A stretch of 38,767 nucleotides of DNA from a candidate division WOR-3 bacterium (GTDB taxonomy: Bacteria > Hydrothermota > Tepidihabitantia > Tepidihabitantales > Tepidihabitantaceae): assembly GCA_016867815.1 (NCBI GenBank), contig VGIR01000020.1:1-38767 (forward strand), written 5' to 3'. The notes beneath the pieces are model-generated. The model saw only the letters and a program-made list of their open reading frames with translations. It was not told the DNA's origin and did no database searches. The position numbers were made by a program, and so were the translations under genes. Position 1 is the first letter of the stretch. Every line of letters starts with the position of its first letter. Shown here one piece after another: positions 1 through 7,086 of the stretch.

Positions 1-69
1 GCGCCAGGGATTGACCAGCGCATACTCCTGCTCCCGGCGCTCGACCTTGACGCGCTGGTTGATCGTCAG
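1..69 (-). CDS. possible coding fragment running off the left edge
   Basis: Read on the minus strand, these bases give an open frame (L-T-I-N-Q-R-V-K-V-E-R, then a further 12 residues ending N-P-W-R). About 21 of its 23 codons end in G or C, which matches real genes in this window, while the plus-strand frame over the same bases does not show that bias. No ATG, GTG or TTG lies between the fragment and the in-frame TGA upstream of it, so it may be a remnant or have an unusual start. The family is not recognised. Confidence 0.25.
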   Translation of the reverse strand, partial: MTINQRVKVERREQEYALVNPWR

Positions 70-183
70 GTAACATCAATCGTAGCAGCAATGCGCAAAG
101 GGGGTCACGATGTGCCCGGGCCGGCCCACTCCGGGCGCAATGCAGACCGGTCCTGTTTCGTCGGTGCGCCATTCGGGCGTTTC

Positions 184-211
184 TTGACTCGTCCTGATTG
201 TTGCCTAGCTT
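184..211 (+). promoter_or_regulatory. sigma-70-type promoter for the FG-GAP protein
   Basis: A -35 box TTGACT (184-189), a 16-nt spacer and a -10 box TAGCTT (206-211) fit the consensus seen repeatedly in this window. Transcription would start near 218, a few nt before the ATG at 226. This argues against the longer frame that opens at 91. Confidence 0.6.
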
Positions 212-225
212 CTCAGCAGCAAACC

Positions 226-2925
226 ATGGGAGGCAACTTGTCGGCAACGATTTTCATCCTGACTGCGCTCCTGTCCGCCGGCCCCCAGCCGGAACTCGGC
301 ACGTTCCTGGCCCGACGCGACTATGAGTCGGCGGTCCGATACTACACCACCCGCCTTGCCGGCCAGCCGGACGATGTCGCAACCGTGTGCAACCTGGCCC
401 GGGTTTACGACCACTGGCACAAGTTCGACTCCAGCCTTGCCTGGTGGAACCGTGTGCTCGATCAGGCCCCGGACCACGACTCTGCGATTGCCGGCCGCTG
501 GTATGTCATGTACCGGCGCGACGAGAAAGACTCGCTCAAGCTCCCCGAGACCAAGAAGCTCATCGCTACCGAGGCCTCGGCGTTTCTTGCTGAGACCACC
601 GTACGGTCTCTCACGCTGGCCTGGGACGGGCTCAGCATCTCGGATACGGTGCTGGCTCCCAGGGTCGGCTGGCTCCTGATGGAGCAGTTCCCATTCGCCC
701 CCCGCGCCTACGAGATCACCGGCAGCGCCTTCTACGACTCGCTGGCCCCGGTCTGGACCAACGATACGCTCAAGGTGCCGCTCATCAAACGTTTCCTCGC
801 TCGGCTGCCCCGCACCGAGTGGCGCCAGACCTTCTACATGTTCCTCCTGAGCTCGCGCTTTGGACTCAAGGACACTGCCGGCCTGCGCGCCGATGGGGCC
901 GAGATGGTCGAGGACGACCCGACCGACCCATTCCGCTACCGCTACGCCGCCGCGCTGTTCAACCGGCTCAAGTTCGACCCAAAGACTGCCGAAGCCTATG
1001 CGCGCAAGGCCATCGACTGGGAGCCGCGAACCAAGAAGTCGCCCAACAAACCGCAGGAGCAATGGGACATCGAATACCCGGCTTTGCGTGGTTCGGCCCT
1101 GCTCGTTCTTGCCGAGGCGCTGAAGCTGCAAGGCAAACTCGCCCCGGCCGAGAGCTCGGTTACAGTCGCGAAGGACGAGTTCCGCTGGGACCCACAGCAG
1201 GAGGCAACGCCCGCTCCGTTCTACTGCCTGCTTGGTGACATCAAGGCAGCCCGGGGCGAAACGGCAGCAGCCTGCGCAGCCCATTTGAAGGCGATGGAAG
1301 CTGGTGACTCGCGCAACTACTGGGCTCCGCGTGCCGACTCCATGCTCAAGCGGCTCCGGCCGCTGGCTGACCAGGCCGAGCCTGAATTCAGCCGAGCGCG
1401 ACTCGCGTACGAAGTTCCGGTCTTCACAGACATGACCGACACGTTCGGGCTCAAGGACCGACGTGAAGGTCGTATTGCCTGGGGCGACTACAACAATGAC
1501 GGCTTCCAGGATCTGCTATTGAGCGGCTCTGTCCTGTTCCGCAACGACTCGGGCCGAGGCTTCACCAACGCCACCGACTCGGTCGGCCTCACCGATGCCA
1601 AGGGCCGGGGCGGGCTCTTTGCCGACATCAACAACGATGGCTGGCTCGATCTGTACGTCTCCGCCGGAGAGGGAGGAGCCCGGTTCTACAAGAACGACTC
1701 GGGCAAATTCGTGTACCTATCCGACCGCGCGGGTGGACCGGACAACAAGTACCCGACCGAGGGCGCAGGCTTTGCCGACTTCGACAACGACGGCTGGGTT
1801 GATCTCTACTGCGCCAACTACGAGAACTGGGAGAAACATGAGTATTACCCTGACCAGCTCTTCCAGAACCAGCACGGCTACTTCGCCGACGTCACCAACT
1901 CCTCCCTCCTCCCTACTCCCTACTCTCTCCTCTCTCCTCAGGCCGGCCGGGGCGTGAACTGGGGCGACTTCAACAACGACGGCTATCAGGACTGCTACGT
2001 CTCCAATTACCGGCTCTGTGAGAACCTCCTCTGGGTCAACAATCACGACTCGACCTTCACCAATCTTGCAGGCCAGCTCGGCGTTGCCGGTGACGAGGTC
2101 AACGGCGCCTATGGCCACACCATCGGCTCGGAATGGGGCGACTACGACAATGATGGTGACCTAGACCTCTTCTGCGGGAACCTCGCCCACCCGCGCTACA
2201 TCGAATTCTCCAACCGTTCAATGCTGTATGAGAACAGTCTCGGACCCTCCCCGGCCAGTCCTACGTCCCTGGTCGCTGGTCACTCCTCCCTCCTCTCTCC
2301 TCCCTTCCGCGACGTCCGCGCTGCATCCGGCATCCGCTACGAAGAAACCCATTCTGACCCGGCCTGGGCCGACGTCGACAACGACGGCGACCTCGACCTC
2401 TACATCACTTCCATCTACGAAGGCCGCCGCTCGTTCCTGTACGCGAACCAACGCATCCCGAGTCCGACTTGCGCCTTCCCGCGACTCATGCCCACCGCCC
2501 CTCGCCCCTTCTCCGATGTGACCTGGTTCTCCGGTACCCGCGTCTTCAACGGTTGGGGTTGCGCGTTCGCTGACTTTGACAACGACGGCGACCAGGACCT
2601 TGTGGTCGGTTCGGGCTCCGGGGTCCGGCTCTTCCGCAACGACACGAGGTTCGGCAACAATTGGCTGAAAGTCCGCGTCATAGGCAGGAGATTCAACCGG
2701 GCCGGAATCGGCGCGCGGGTGACGGTCACCCAGGGCAAGAACCGCCAGATCCGCGAGGTCGAAGGCGGCAAAGGCACTACCAGCCAGAACTCGCTCATCC
2801 AGCACTTCGGCCTGGGCCAATTTGACACGCCGGTGACGGTTGAGGTAAGATTCGGTCCGCACAGCCGGAAGGTAGTCAAAGGTGTGAAGCCCAACCAGTT
2901 GCTCACCGTGACCGAGCCAGACTGA
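226..2925 (+). CDS. exported TPR / FG-GAP (VCBS) repeat protein with ASPIC/UnbV C-terminal domain (CRTAC1-like)
   Basis: This is a predicted exported 899-residue protein. It starts at ATG 226 with a hydrophobic signal segment (ATIFILTALLSAG); the frame is open further upstream, but the promoter and signal peptide favour this start. The first ~400 residues are helical and TPR-like. The second half has at least seven Ca2+-binding loops of the D-x-(N/D)-N-D-G type (for example DYNNDGFQD, DFDNDGWVD, DVDNDGDLD), as in FG-GAP/VCBS beta-propellers. The last ~85 residues match the ASPIC/UnbV domain (NNWLKVRVIG, then G-x-G-A-R-V, then a closing LLTVTE). Known relatives are extracellular or cell-surface binding proteins; the ligand here is unknown. 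Three low-complexity Ser/Pro/Leu stretches sit in frame in propeller loops (about 1899-1940, 2241-2310, 2455-2515), encoded by pyrimidine-rich DNA unlike the rest of the gene. Confidence 0.85.
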   Translation: MGGNLSATIFILTALLSAGPQPELGTFLARRDYESAVRYYTTRLAGQPDDVATVCNLARVYDHWHKFDSSLAWWNRVLDQAPDHDSAIAGRWYVMYRRDEKDSLKLPETKKLIATEASAFLAETTVRSLTLAWDGLSISDTVLAPRVGWLLMEQFPFAPRAYEITGSAFYDSLAPVWTNDTLKVPLIKRFLARLPRTEWRQTFYMFLLSSRFGLKDTAGLRADGAEMVEDDPTDPFRYRYAAALFNRLKFDPKTAEAYARKAIDWEPRTKKSPNKPQEQWDIEYPALRGSALLVLAEALKLQGKLAPAESSVTVAKDEFRWDPQQEATPAPFYCLLGDIKAARGETAAACAAHLKAMEAGDSRNYWAPRADSMLKRLRPLADQAEPEFSRARLAYEVPVFTDMTDTFGLKDRREGRIAWGDYNNDGFQDLLLSGSVLFRNDSGRGFTNATDSVGLTDAKGRGGLFADINNDGWLDLYVSAGEGGARFYKNDSGKFVYLSDRAGGPDNKYPTEGAGFADFDNDGWVDLYCANYENWEKHEYYPDQLFQNQHGYFADVTNSSLLPTPYSLLSPQAGRGVNWGDFNNDGYQDCYVSNYRLCENLLWVNNHDSTFTNLAGQLGVAGDEVNGAYGHTIGSEWGDYDNDGDLDLFCGNLAHPRYIEFSNRSMLYENSLGPSPASPTSLVAGHSSLLSPPFRDVRAASGIRYEETHSDPAWADVDNDGDLDLYITSIYEGRRSFLYANQRIPSPTCAFPRLMPTAPRPFSDVTWFSGTRVFNGWGCAFADFDNDGDQDLVVGSGSGVRLFRNDTRFGNNWLKVRVIGRRFNRAGIGARVTVTQGKNRQIREVEGGKGTTSQNSLIQHFGLGQFDTPVTVEVRFGPHSRKVVKGVKPNQLLTVTEPD
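1899..1940 (+). repeat. pyrimidine-rich in-frame insertion in the FG-GAP gene
   Basis: A nearly pure C/T run with repeated CTCCCTACT and CTCTCCT units encodes a Ser-Leu-Leu-Pro-rich linker directly after a D-V-T strand and before the next Ca2+ loop. Similar C/T-rich stretches occur at about 2281-2308 and in the intergenic DNA at about 10441-10485. It looks like one of the dispersed low-complexity elements of this genome lying inside a gene without breaking the frame. Confidence 0.5.
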
Positions 2926-3000
2926 TGGAACAAACTGGAAACGCAGTCTGTATATGGTGTGCCGACCGATACAAGTTCGTTGCCTGAAAGGAGAAGCCTG

Positions 3001-3615
3001 ATGAGAAACGCAGCATTGGCCGTCGCAGTCGCCCTGCTGTCGGCAGGATGTGCCCGAGTCTACGTACAGCCCGCGATCGACCTCAGGCCGCACGAAGTCA
3101 TCGGCATCATCGAGTTCAAGACCGATGCTGGAGGCGACATGGGTGAATTCGTCACCCGGAAGTTCATCCAATCGGTCACCGAGGATCAGCCCGACATCAG
3201 GCTTGTCGAACTGGGTACCGAGAAGGAAGTACTCGAAGAAGTGGGTCTGAACCACCTCGGCCCGGACGCCTTCAAGGCCATCGGTGAAAAGCACGACCTC
3301 AACACTCTCTTCACCGGCAACCTCGATGTTACTGAGGCCACCCCGAGCTGCTTCTTCACGCCGGGATTTGCGAGTATCGAGGCCAAGGTCAACGCCCGAC
3401 TCACGGCCCGGCTGGTCGAGGCCGGAACCGGTGGTACGGTCTGGAGCAACTCGGCCCGGGACGAGCGCACCGTTGCCGGAGTCACGAAGTTCGGGCACGG
3501 ACTCTCGTTCCAGGCTGAGGACCCGGAAGAGGCATACGGTGACATGGCGCGCCACCTCTGCCGACGGATAACGCACGACTTCCGCGGCCACTACGAAAGC
3601 CGTGGCTGCCGCTAG
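3001..3615 (+). CDS. putative outer-membrane lipoprotein
   Basis: ATG 3001 is preceded by AAAGGAG (2987-2993). The 204-residue product has a signal peptide ending in a lipobox (L-L-S-A-G-C, Cys about residue 17), so lipidation and periplasmic or outer-membrane location are likely. The mature part has an alpha/beta pattern (IGIIEFKTDAGG, VTRKFIQSV, a tail ending DMARHLCRRITHDF) reminiscent of CsgG/LpoB-type lipoproteins that oligomerise or scaffold at the envelope. That similarity is only by pattern and the function is unassigned. It lies 75 nt after the FG-GAP gene and may be co-transcribed with it. Confidence 0.7.
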   Translation: MRNAALAVAVALLSAGCARVYVQPAIDLRPHEVIGIIEFKTDAGGDMGEFVTRKFIQSVTEDQPDIRLVELGTEKEVLEEVGLNHLGPDAFKAIGEKHDLNTLFTGNLDVTEATPSCFFTPGFASIEAKVNARLTARLVEAGTGGTVWSNSARDERTVAGVTKFGHGLSFQAEDPEEAYGDMARHLCRRITHDFRGHYESRGCR

Positions 3616-3638
3616 ATCTCTAGACCTGCCTAGACGGA

Positions 3639-3679
3639 ACAAAATCGCGGGCGGGGTCCGGCAGCAACCCCCCGCCCGC
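3639..3679 (-). terminator. Rho-independent terminator of the orphan gene 3696-4070
   Basis: A 10-bp GC stem (3647-3656 paired with 3670-3679) is followed on the minus strand by GATTTTGTT. The same hairpin, without the T-run, follows the paralogous gene at 38486-38518. Confidence 0.65.
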
Positions 3680-3695
3680 ATCGCAGACCGAGCCA

Positions 3696-4070
3696 TCACG
3701 GAGCAATCGGCGCTCCGACGTTGAAGACGTCGGTGCGGATGGCCTGCAGCACGGCCGCAGTGTAGCCGCGTGCAGTCCACTTGGTGACCAGTATCGCGAC
3801 CGCCTGGGCCAGCGATTCACCGGAGATGTCCCTACGCGTCAGCGCCCAGATCTCGCGGCCGAACGACAGGTAGCCGGGATAGTCGGTCGTCGGTACTCCG
3901 GCCCCGTCGAGGACCTGTTTGACCTGTAGCTCCATCGACGCGATCATCGGGTAGACCGCGGTCACGTTCGCAAGCATTGTCGGCCGCATCTTGTCGAGGT
4001 TCGTCTTGATGAGGGTGGTGTCGTACTTGGCGTCCCACTTGGCGATACGCCTCACCGGATCGATAGGCAT
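3696..4070 (-). CDS. orphan protein, family with a second copy at 38535
   Basis: This 124-residue protein is of no family I recognise. The ATG at 4070 follows a strong AGGAGG at a good distance; an in-frame GTG at 4079 overlaps that ribosome site and is rejected. The sequence looks all-helical, with no signal peptide. Its last ~76 residues are closely similar to the partial gene at 38535-38767: shared Q-V-K-Q-V, D-G-A-G-V, F-G-R-E, W-A-L-T-R, K-x-D-I-S-G-E or R-x-D-I-S-G-E, and the near-identical tail AVLQAIRTDVFNV. The high DNA identity continues past the stop codon into the terminator, so the two copies arose by a duplication that included 3' DNA. Confidence 0.7.
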   Translation of the reverse strand: MPIDPVRRIAKWDAKYDTTLIKTNLDKMRPTMLANVTAVYPMIASMELQVKQVLDGAGVPTTDYPGYLSFGREIWALTRRDISGESLAQAVAILVTKWTARGYTAAVLQAIRTDVFNVGAPIAP

Positions 4071-4313
4071 GGTTGTCACCTCCTTTCCGCGGTTTGATTA
4101 CGCTCGCCGCAAGGCCGGACCGGGATGAGCTGCCGCTCCCGGCCCGGCCTGCCCGGTCGGCTCGAACGCGGTGGAGGAACCTCGGCTACAAGGTCGCTCG
4201 TCCCCGCCCGCACCGACCAGGCGACTTCCGAATTGTCAAAGAGCAACTCGCATCTTCACTATATGTATTCCCGCTCGCGGCAGGTCCGCACAGCCCGCCG
4301 TGCTGGAACCCCT
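4071..4313. other. gene-poor gap upstream of the orphan gene
   Basis: No convincing gene is seen. The stretch holds the ribosome site of the minus-strand orphan gene, a minus-strand TTGACA (4239-4234) without a good -10 partner, and one copy of a 37-nt dispersed repeat (4256-4292). Confidence 0.5.
4256..4292 (-). repeat. 37-nt repeat, copy 1 (possible regulatory element)
   Basis: It matches 6619-6655 at 34 of 37 positions. Both copies lie upstream of minus-strand orphan genes, and on that strand both contain CATATAGTGA, which could act as a -10 region. No consensus -35 box is found at the usual distance. Confidence 0.6.
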
Positions 4314-4673
4314 TCATTGCTCAATTCCCTCCCCCGCATCCGTCCGTTCGTCATTCTGACTTCGACATTCTGACTTCCCCTGGCAGTCCGGCTTTCCTCC
4401 GTGTATCCGCCAGTGCCGTTCCCACGACCGCCTCACCCCGAGCAGGTCCCAGAGGCTCGTGCCCGGGGATTTCCGCTTGAAATCCTGCATCAGCCCGTAG
4501 CACCAGACGTCTCCCTCGCACATCTCGCGCAGGCGTTCCTTCGACCCGTCCTTGAGCCGGGCCAGGTATTCCTCGATGACCGGCTGCTCGCCTTTCACCA
4601 GCCGGTCGGAGAACTCGCCGTAAAGGTCGAGTTCCTCGCCCGTGTACTCTCCGAAGTCCTCTTCCGTCTCCAT
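4314..4673 (-). CDS. small acidic protein coupled to the sigma factor
   Basis: The product has about 119 residues. Its ATG (4673) lies 1 nt after the TGA of the upstream sigma gene, with GGAGG inside the sigma coding end, so the two are translationally coupled. The N-terminus is acidic (METEEDFGEYTGEELDLYGE). It is followed by a helical segment (V-x-x-G-E-Q-P-V-I-E-E-Y-L-A-R-L) resembling the short region at the start of some planctomycete regulators paired with ECF sigma factors. No transmembrane segment is present. It could be a cytoplasmic partner or anti-sigma factor; this is inferred from position only. The last ~30 residues come from repeat-like DNA and may not be ancestral. Confidence 0.6.
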   Translation of the reverse strand: METEEDFGEYTGEELDLYGEFSDRLVKGEQPVIEEYLARLKDGSKERLREMCEGDVWCYGLMQDFKRKSPGTSLWDLLGVRRSWERHWRIHGGKPDCQGKSECRSQNDERTDAGEGIEQ

Positions 4674-4674
4674 G

Positions 4675-5229
4675 TCACCTCCAGGGGTCAAGGCCGAGCT
4701 CCCGCGCCCGCCTCCTCGCCGCCCGCATCGCCCGCTGCGTGTCGACCCGCGCCTGCTCCTCGCTGATGCCGTAGGAAAGCGCCACCTGCGCGTACTGCCA
4801 CCCCGCCAGCACGTGGAGCACGAGGAGCATCTGAAAGTACCGGGTCAGGCCCTCCAGCACGCGCCAAAGGACCTCGTGCCAGACCTCCTGCTCGTGTCGC
4901 TCCTCCGGGCTCAATGGCTCTGTACACATGCAGCAGCGCTCGCGCGCCTCGCTGCGCTGTACGCGCGCCCGCTTCCGCCACACGTGCCGGCACAGCCTGG
5001 TTGTGATTCCTGAAAGCCAGGAGAACAACTTTCCCCGGCTCGGGTCATACTTGTTCAGACGGCGGAGCCCGACAAGCAGGGCGTCGTCCGCTGTCTCTTC
5101 GGCATCCTGCGGGTCGTGAAGCAGCTTCCGAGCCAGCCCGAACAGCCCGGGCCGGTTCCGCTTCACGTACTCCGGGATCAACTCATCTTCCCCGCGCAGG
5201 ATGCGGTCCACGAGTTCCTTATCATCCAT
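4675..5229 (-). CDS. ECF-like RNA polymerase sigma factor
   Basis: The 184-residue protein starts at ATG 5229 behind AGGAGG. Region 2 is visible as D-x-Q-D-A-E-E-T-A-D-D-A followed by L-F-S-W-L-S-G-I-T-T-R-L, and a basic linker (HVWRKRARV) follows. Region 4 is the helix-turn-helix around AQVALSYGISEEQARVDTQR near residues 145-170. The usual region-4 core is recognisable but divergent. It would direct RNA polymerase to a small regulon, perhaps including the neighbouring orphan genes. The next gene downstream is coupled to its stop codon and may regulate it. A small CCGTGC/GCACGG hairpin lies just upstream (about 5242-5258). Confidence 0.8.
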   Translation of the reverse strand: MDDKELVDRILRGEDELIPEYVKRNRPGLFGLARKLLHDPQDAEETADDALLVGLRRLNKYDPSRGKLFSWLSGITTRLCRHVWRKRARVQRSEARERCCMCTEPLSPEERHEQEVWHEVLWRVLEGLTRYFQMLLVLHVLAGWQYAQVALSYGISEEQARVDTQRAMRAARRRARELGLDPWR

Positions 5230-5543
5230 ATGCGCCTCCTGCCGTGCCTCATGCACGGACAGGACCTTAGCAGACCATTCCAACGATCCGGTGCGAGTCC
5301 CGCCAGTCCGAATCCCGTAGCCCGAGGCCACAGAATCCGTGTCCATCCGTGTTTATCCGTGGTTCACTCATTCCGTCCACCCGCACCATCTAATCATACT
5401 CCTTGCGACCCGGATGCGTCAACCGTTCTGACGCCAAGCTCGAAACCCGAAACTCGAATGACGACTCAAGTCCGAAGTCCGATTGCCCGACCCGGCATTG
5501 CCCGGCATTCGGGCCTCATTCGGAATTCGGCATTCGAGCTTCG
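5230..5543. other. repeat-rich intergenic region
   Basis: No gene is seen. The region holds a 33-nt dispersed repeat (5333-5365) and a stretch (about 5440-5545) of short echoing phrases such as CGAAACCCGAAACTCGAA, AGTCCGAAGTCCGA and CCCGGCATTGCCCGGCATT. These are imperfect direct repeats typical of dispersed, non-coding elements. Confidence 0.6.
5333..5365 (+). repeat. 33-nt dispersed repeat, copy 1
   Basis: It is 31 of 33 identical to 6148-6180. The unit contains three echoes of (G/C)(C/T)GTGT or CCGTG separated by ATC, ending CCGTGGTTC. Copy 2 lies inside a predicted coding sequence. Confidence 0.8.
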
Positions 5544-5957
5544 TCATTTGCCGTCAGCGGCTTCCACAGGGTTTACGTTGAGCACGTTACGGCATATGCT
5601 CAGGAGCACCGAGTGCTCGCACCCGCGCGACACCCAGCGGCTGATGGCGATCCAGACGAGCAGGCGCGCGTCATGCTCCAGGTTCATCCGCAGCAGCTTC
5701 GCCACGTGCCGGGCAAAACCGTAGTAGGTCACGAACCGACATGACTGCACTCCCGCGCTGCACAGCACCTGGCGCACCTGGGCTAGGAGCGCCGCTTCCT
5801 GCTCCATCGCCGCGCCGAACCGCTCGAACTGGTCGCGCACCTTGCCGTCCACCCGGCGCGGCACCTCGCCGTGAATCAGCGCCCGCTCATACTTCCGGCA
5901 GCCCTTGATGACTGACCGCTGCATGCTCTCCGGCAACTGCTTCAGCACCTTACTCAC
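5544..5957 (-). CDS. orphan helical protein, second gene of a coupled pair
   Basis: This 137-residue protein is of no family I recognise. GTG 5957 overlaps the TGA of the upstream gene by 4 nt (GTGA) and has GGGAGGT at a good distance, so translation is coupled. The sequence is rich in charged helices (VIKGCRKYERALIHGE, RDQFERFGAAMEQEAAL) with a hydrophobic middle (LLVWIAISRWV) and four cysteines. No signal peptide is seen. Two unknown genes coupled together near a sigma factor suggest a small accessory module. Confidence 0.65.
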   Translation of the reverse strand: MSKVLKQLPESMQRSVIKGCRKYERALIHGEVPRRVDGKVRDQFERFGAAMEQEAALLAQVRQVLCSAGVQSCRFVTYYGFARHVAKLLRMNLEHDARLLVWIAISRWVSRGCEHSVLLSICRNVLNVNPVEAADGK

Positions 5958-6574
5958 GGCCCACCTCCCCCGCTCGTCGGCCCCGGCGGAAGGGTTCCAG
6001 GGGTCGAGGGTTCCAGGGCTCTGGCTGGAGAATCTGTGTAATCTGCGTCATCTGCGGATGTCCGCGTCCGGGTCCCAGGGTCCGCGGATTCCAGGGTTCC
6101 AGTGCCCGGCTCCCCTTCGTGCTCTTCGTGTTTTCGTGGCTCAACCGGAATCTGTGTCCATCCGTGTTCATCCGTGGTTCCATGTTCCGGGTTTCGGGTT
6201 TCGGGTTTCAGCCGGTCATACAGCTCCGTTGCCAGCACCACCACCGAGTTCGGCTCCAGCCCGAACCCCAGCCACTTCTTGAGCGTGTTCTCCATGCAGT
6301 ACGCCAGGTCCGGCCCGGACCGCGTCCGCATCAACCGGCAGAGCTCAGCCAGAAACCACCGGTACTGGTTGAGCCGGGCAACCGGCAACCCGGTCTCCTC
6401 GATCAACGGATTGATGACGCTCCGCGCCTTCGCCTCGGCCGCATCCGGCGGAAGTCCATACACCGCCACCGGGCTCGGGCTTGCCCTCACCCGGGCCAAC
6501 AAGTCCCGGGCTGCCTTGCTAAGTCCTACTTTTCTGTGACTTAGCGCCGTTTCCGACTTCTTATCCGACTTCAT
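5954..6574 (-). CDS. orphan protein with a repeat-derived C-terminal tail
   Basis: ATG 6574 is preceded by AAAGGAG. The 206-residue product has two parts. Residues 1 to about 122 look like a genuine folded domain (helical, basic N-terminus MKSDKKSETALSHRK, then PLIEETGLPVARLNQYRWFL and related helices). Residues from about 123 to the end (TRNPEHGTTDEHGWTQIP onward) are encoded by dispersed repeats on the opposite strand, including the 33-nt repeat (6148-6180), a triple GGGTTTC tandem (6189-6209) and Pro/Gly-rich filler. The ancestral gene probably ended near 6200 and was extended by repeat DNA, yet the stop still overlaps the next gene's start. Confidence 0.65.
   Translation of the reverse strand: MKSDKKSETALSHRKVGLSKAARDLLARVRASPSPVAVYGLPPDAAEAKARSVINPLIEETGLPVARLNQYRWFLAELCRLMRTRSGPDLAYCMENTLKKWLGFGLEPNSVVVLATELYDRLKPETRNPEHGTTDEHGWTQIPVEPRKHEEHEGEPGTGTLESADPGTRTRTSADDADYTDSPARALEPSTPGTLPPGPTSGGGGP
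6148..6180 (+). repeat. 33-nt dispersed repeat, copy 2 (inside a coding sequence)
   Basis: This is the partner of 5333-5365 with two mismatches. On the minus strand it encodes part of the tail of the 5954-6574 gene (around T-D-E-H-G-W-T-Q-I). It is preceded by a related phrase, TTCGTGCTCTTCGTGTTTTC (about 6117-6136), similar in style to 31100-31130. Confidence 0.8.
6189..6209 (+). repeat. three perfect tandem GGGTTTC units
   Basis: Three exact copies of a 7-nt unit lie back to back, inside the 3' part of the 5954-6574 gene. The length is not a multiple of three per unit, so copy-number change would shift the frame of that gene's tail. Confidence 0.8.
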
Positions 6575-6618
6575 ACCGACTCCTTTCAGGGTTCATTCGG
6601 CCCTGCATATGTGCTCTC

Positions 6619-6655
6619 TCACTATATGTATTCCCGTTCGCGGCACCTCCGCACA
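6619..6655 (-). repeat. 37-nt repeat, copy 2 (possible promoter region of 6574 gene)
   Basis: It is the partner of 4256-4292 and sits 45-81 nt upstream of the ATG at 6574. On the minus strand TATAGT could be a -10 box, which would give a leader of about 40 nt carrying the AAAGGAG site. No clear -35 box is seen, so a different sigma factor (possibly the one encoded next door) is conceivable. Confidence 0.5.
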
Positions 6656-6718
6656 CGATTTCCTCGAGAATCCATCTACCCCATGCACCCACCCCGTGGC
6701 CTGGTAAGCCCTATCGCA

Positions 6719-6994
6719 GCCCCTTTCCGACTGCGTTTCGAGATTCCTTTCCGAGTTCGTTTCGACTTCCCTTTCAAAACCCCTTCCGAGTTCCCTTTCG
6801 CGGCTCGTTTCGCGACCCCTTTCGACCTGCGTTTGTCGATTCCTTTCGCGGCCCCTTGCTCGATTCCTTGCGCAGTCCCAAGCGAGACCCCAAGGGCGGC
6901 GCCTTGCGGATTCCCTTGCTCAGTTCCTCCCGACCTGCGTCTCGCCTTCCCTTTGGACTTGCGTTTCGACTTCCCTCTCGAACTGCCTTCCGCA
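6719..6994. repeat. degenerate 12-bp tandem repeat, 23 units
   Basis: Twenty-three consecutive 12-nt units with no spacing errors follow a loose consensus TTC-CCT-TTC-GAC. On the plus strand every unit reads hydrophobic-(Pro/Arg)-(Phe/Cys)-x. On the minus strand one frame reads a basic R-K-G-x tetrapeptide repeat, broken by a single TGA at 6776-6774. Neither frame has a convincing start signal, although both give open frames (6611-7090 plus; 6998-6774 minus). The strict multiple-of-three periodicity suggests a current or former coding repeat, but I do not call a gene. Confidence 0.75.
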
Positions 6995-7086
6995 GCACAA
7001 ACGTCGCTGAGTTTGAAGACGAGTCCGACCCAGATTCCGTCGCCAGCTTCGCCGCTTACTTCGTCGTCAGGTCTGTCGCAGTCACG

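Noticed and set aside
91-225. N-terminal extension of the FG-GAP protein from ATG 91
   Set aside because: A good promoter (184-211) lies inside it, and a signal peptide begins at ATG 226. The extension has poor codon bias.
2218-3780. 520-codon minus-strand open frame
   Set aside because: It is antisense to the well-supported FG-GAP and lipoprotein genes, with no start signal or recognisable domain; long shadow frames are expected at this GC content.
6774-6998. Minus-strand basic R-K-G repeat protein
   Set aside because: It is broken by TGA in the array and has no start signals; kept as a finding only.
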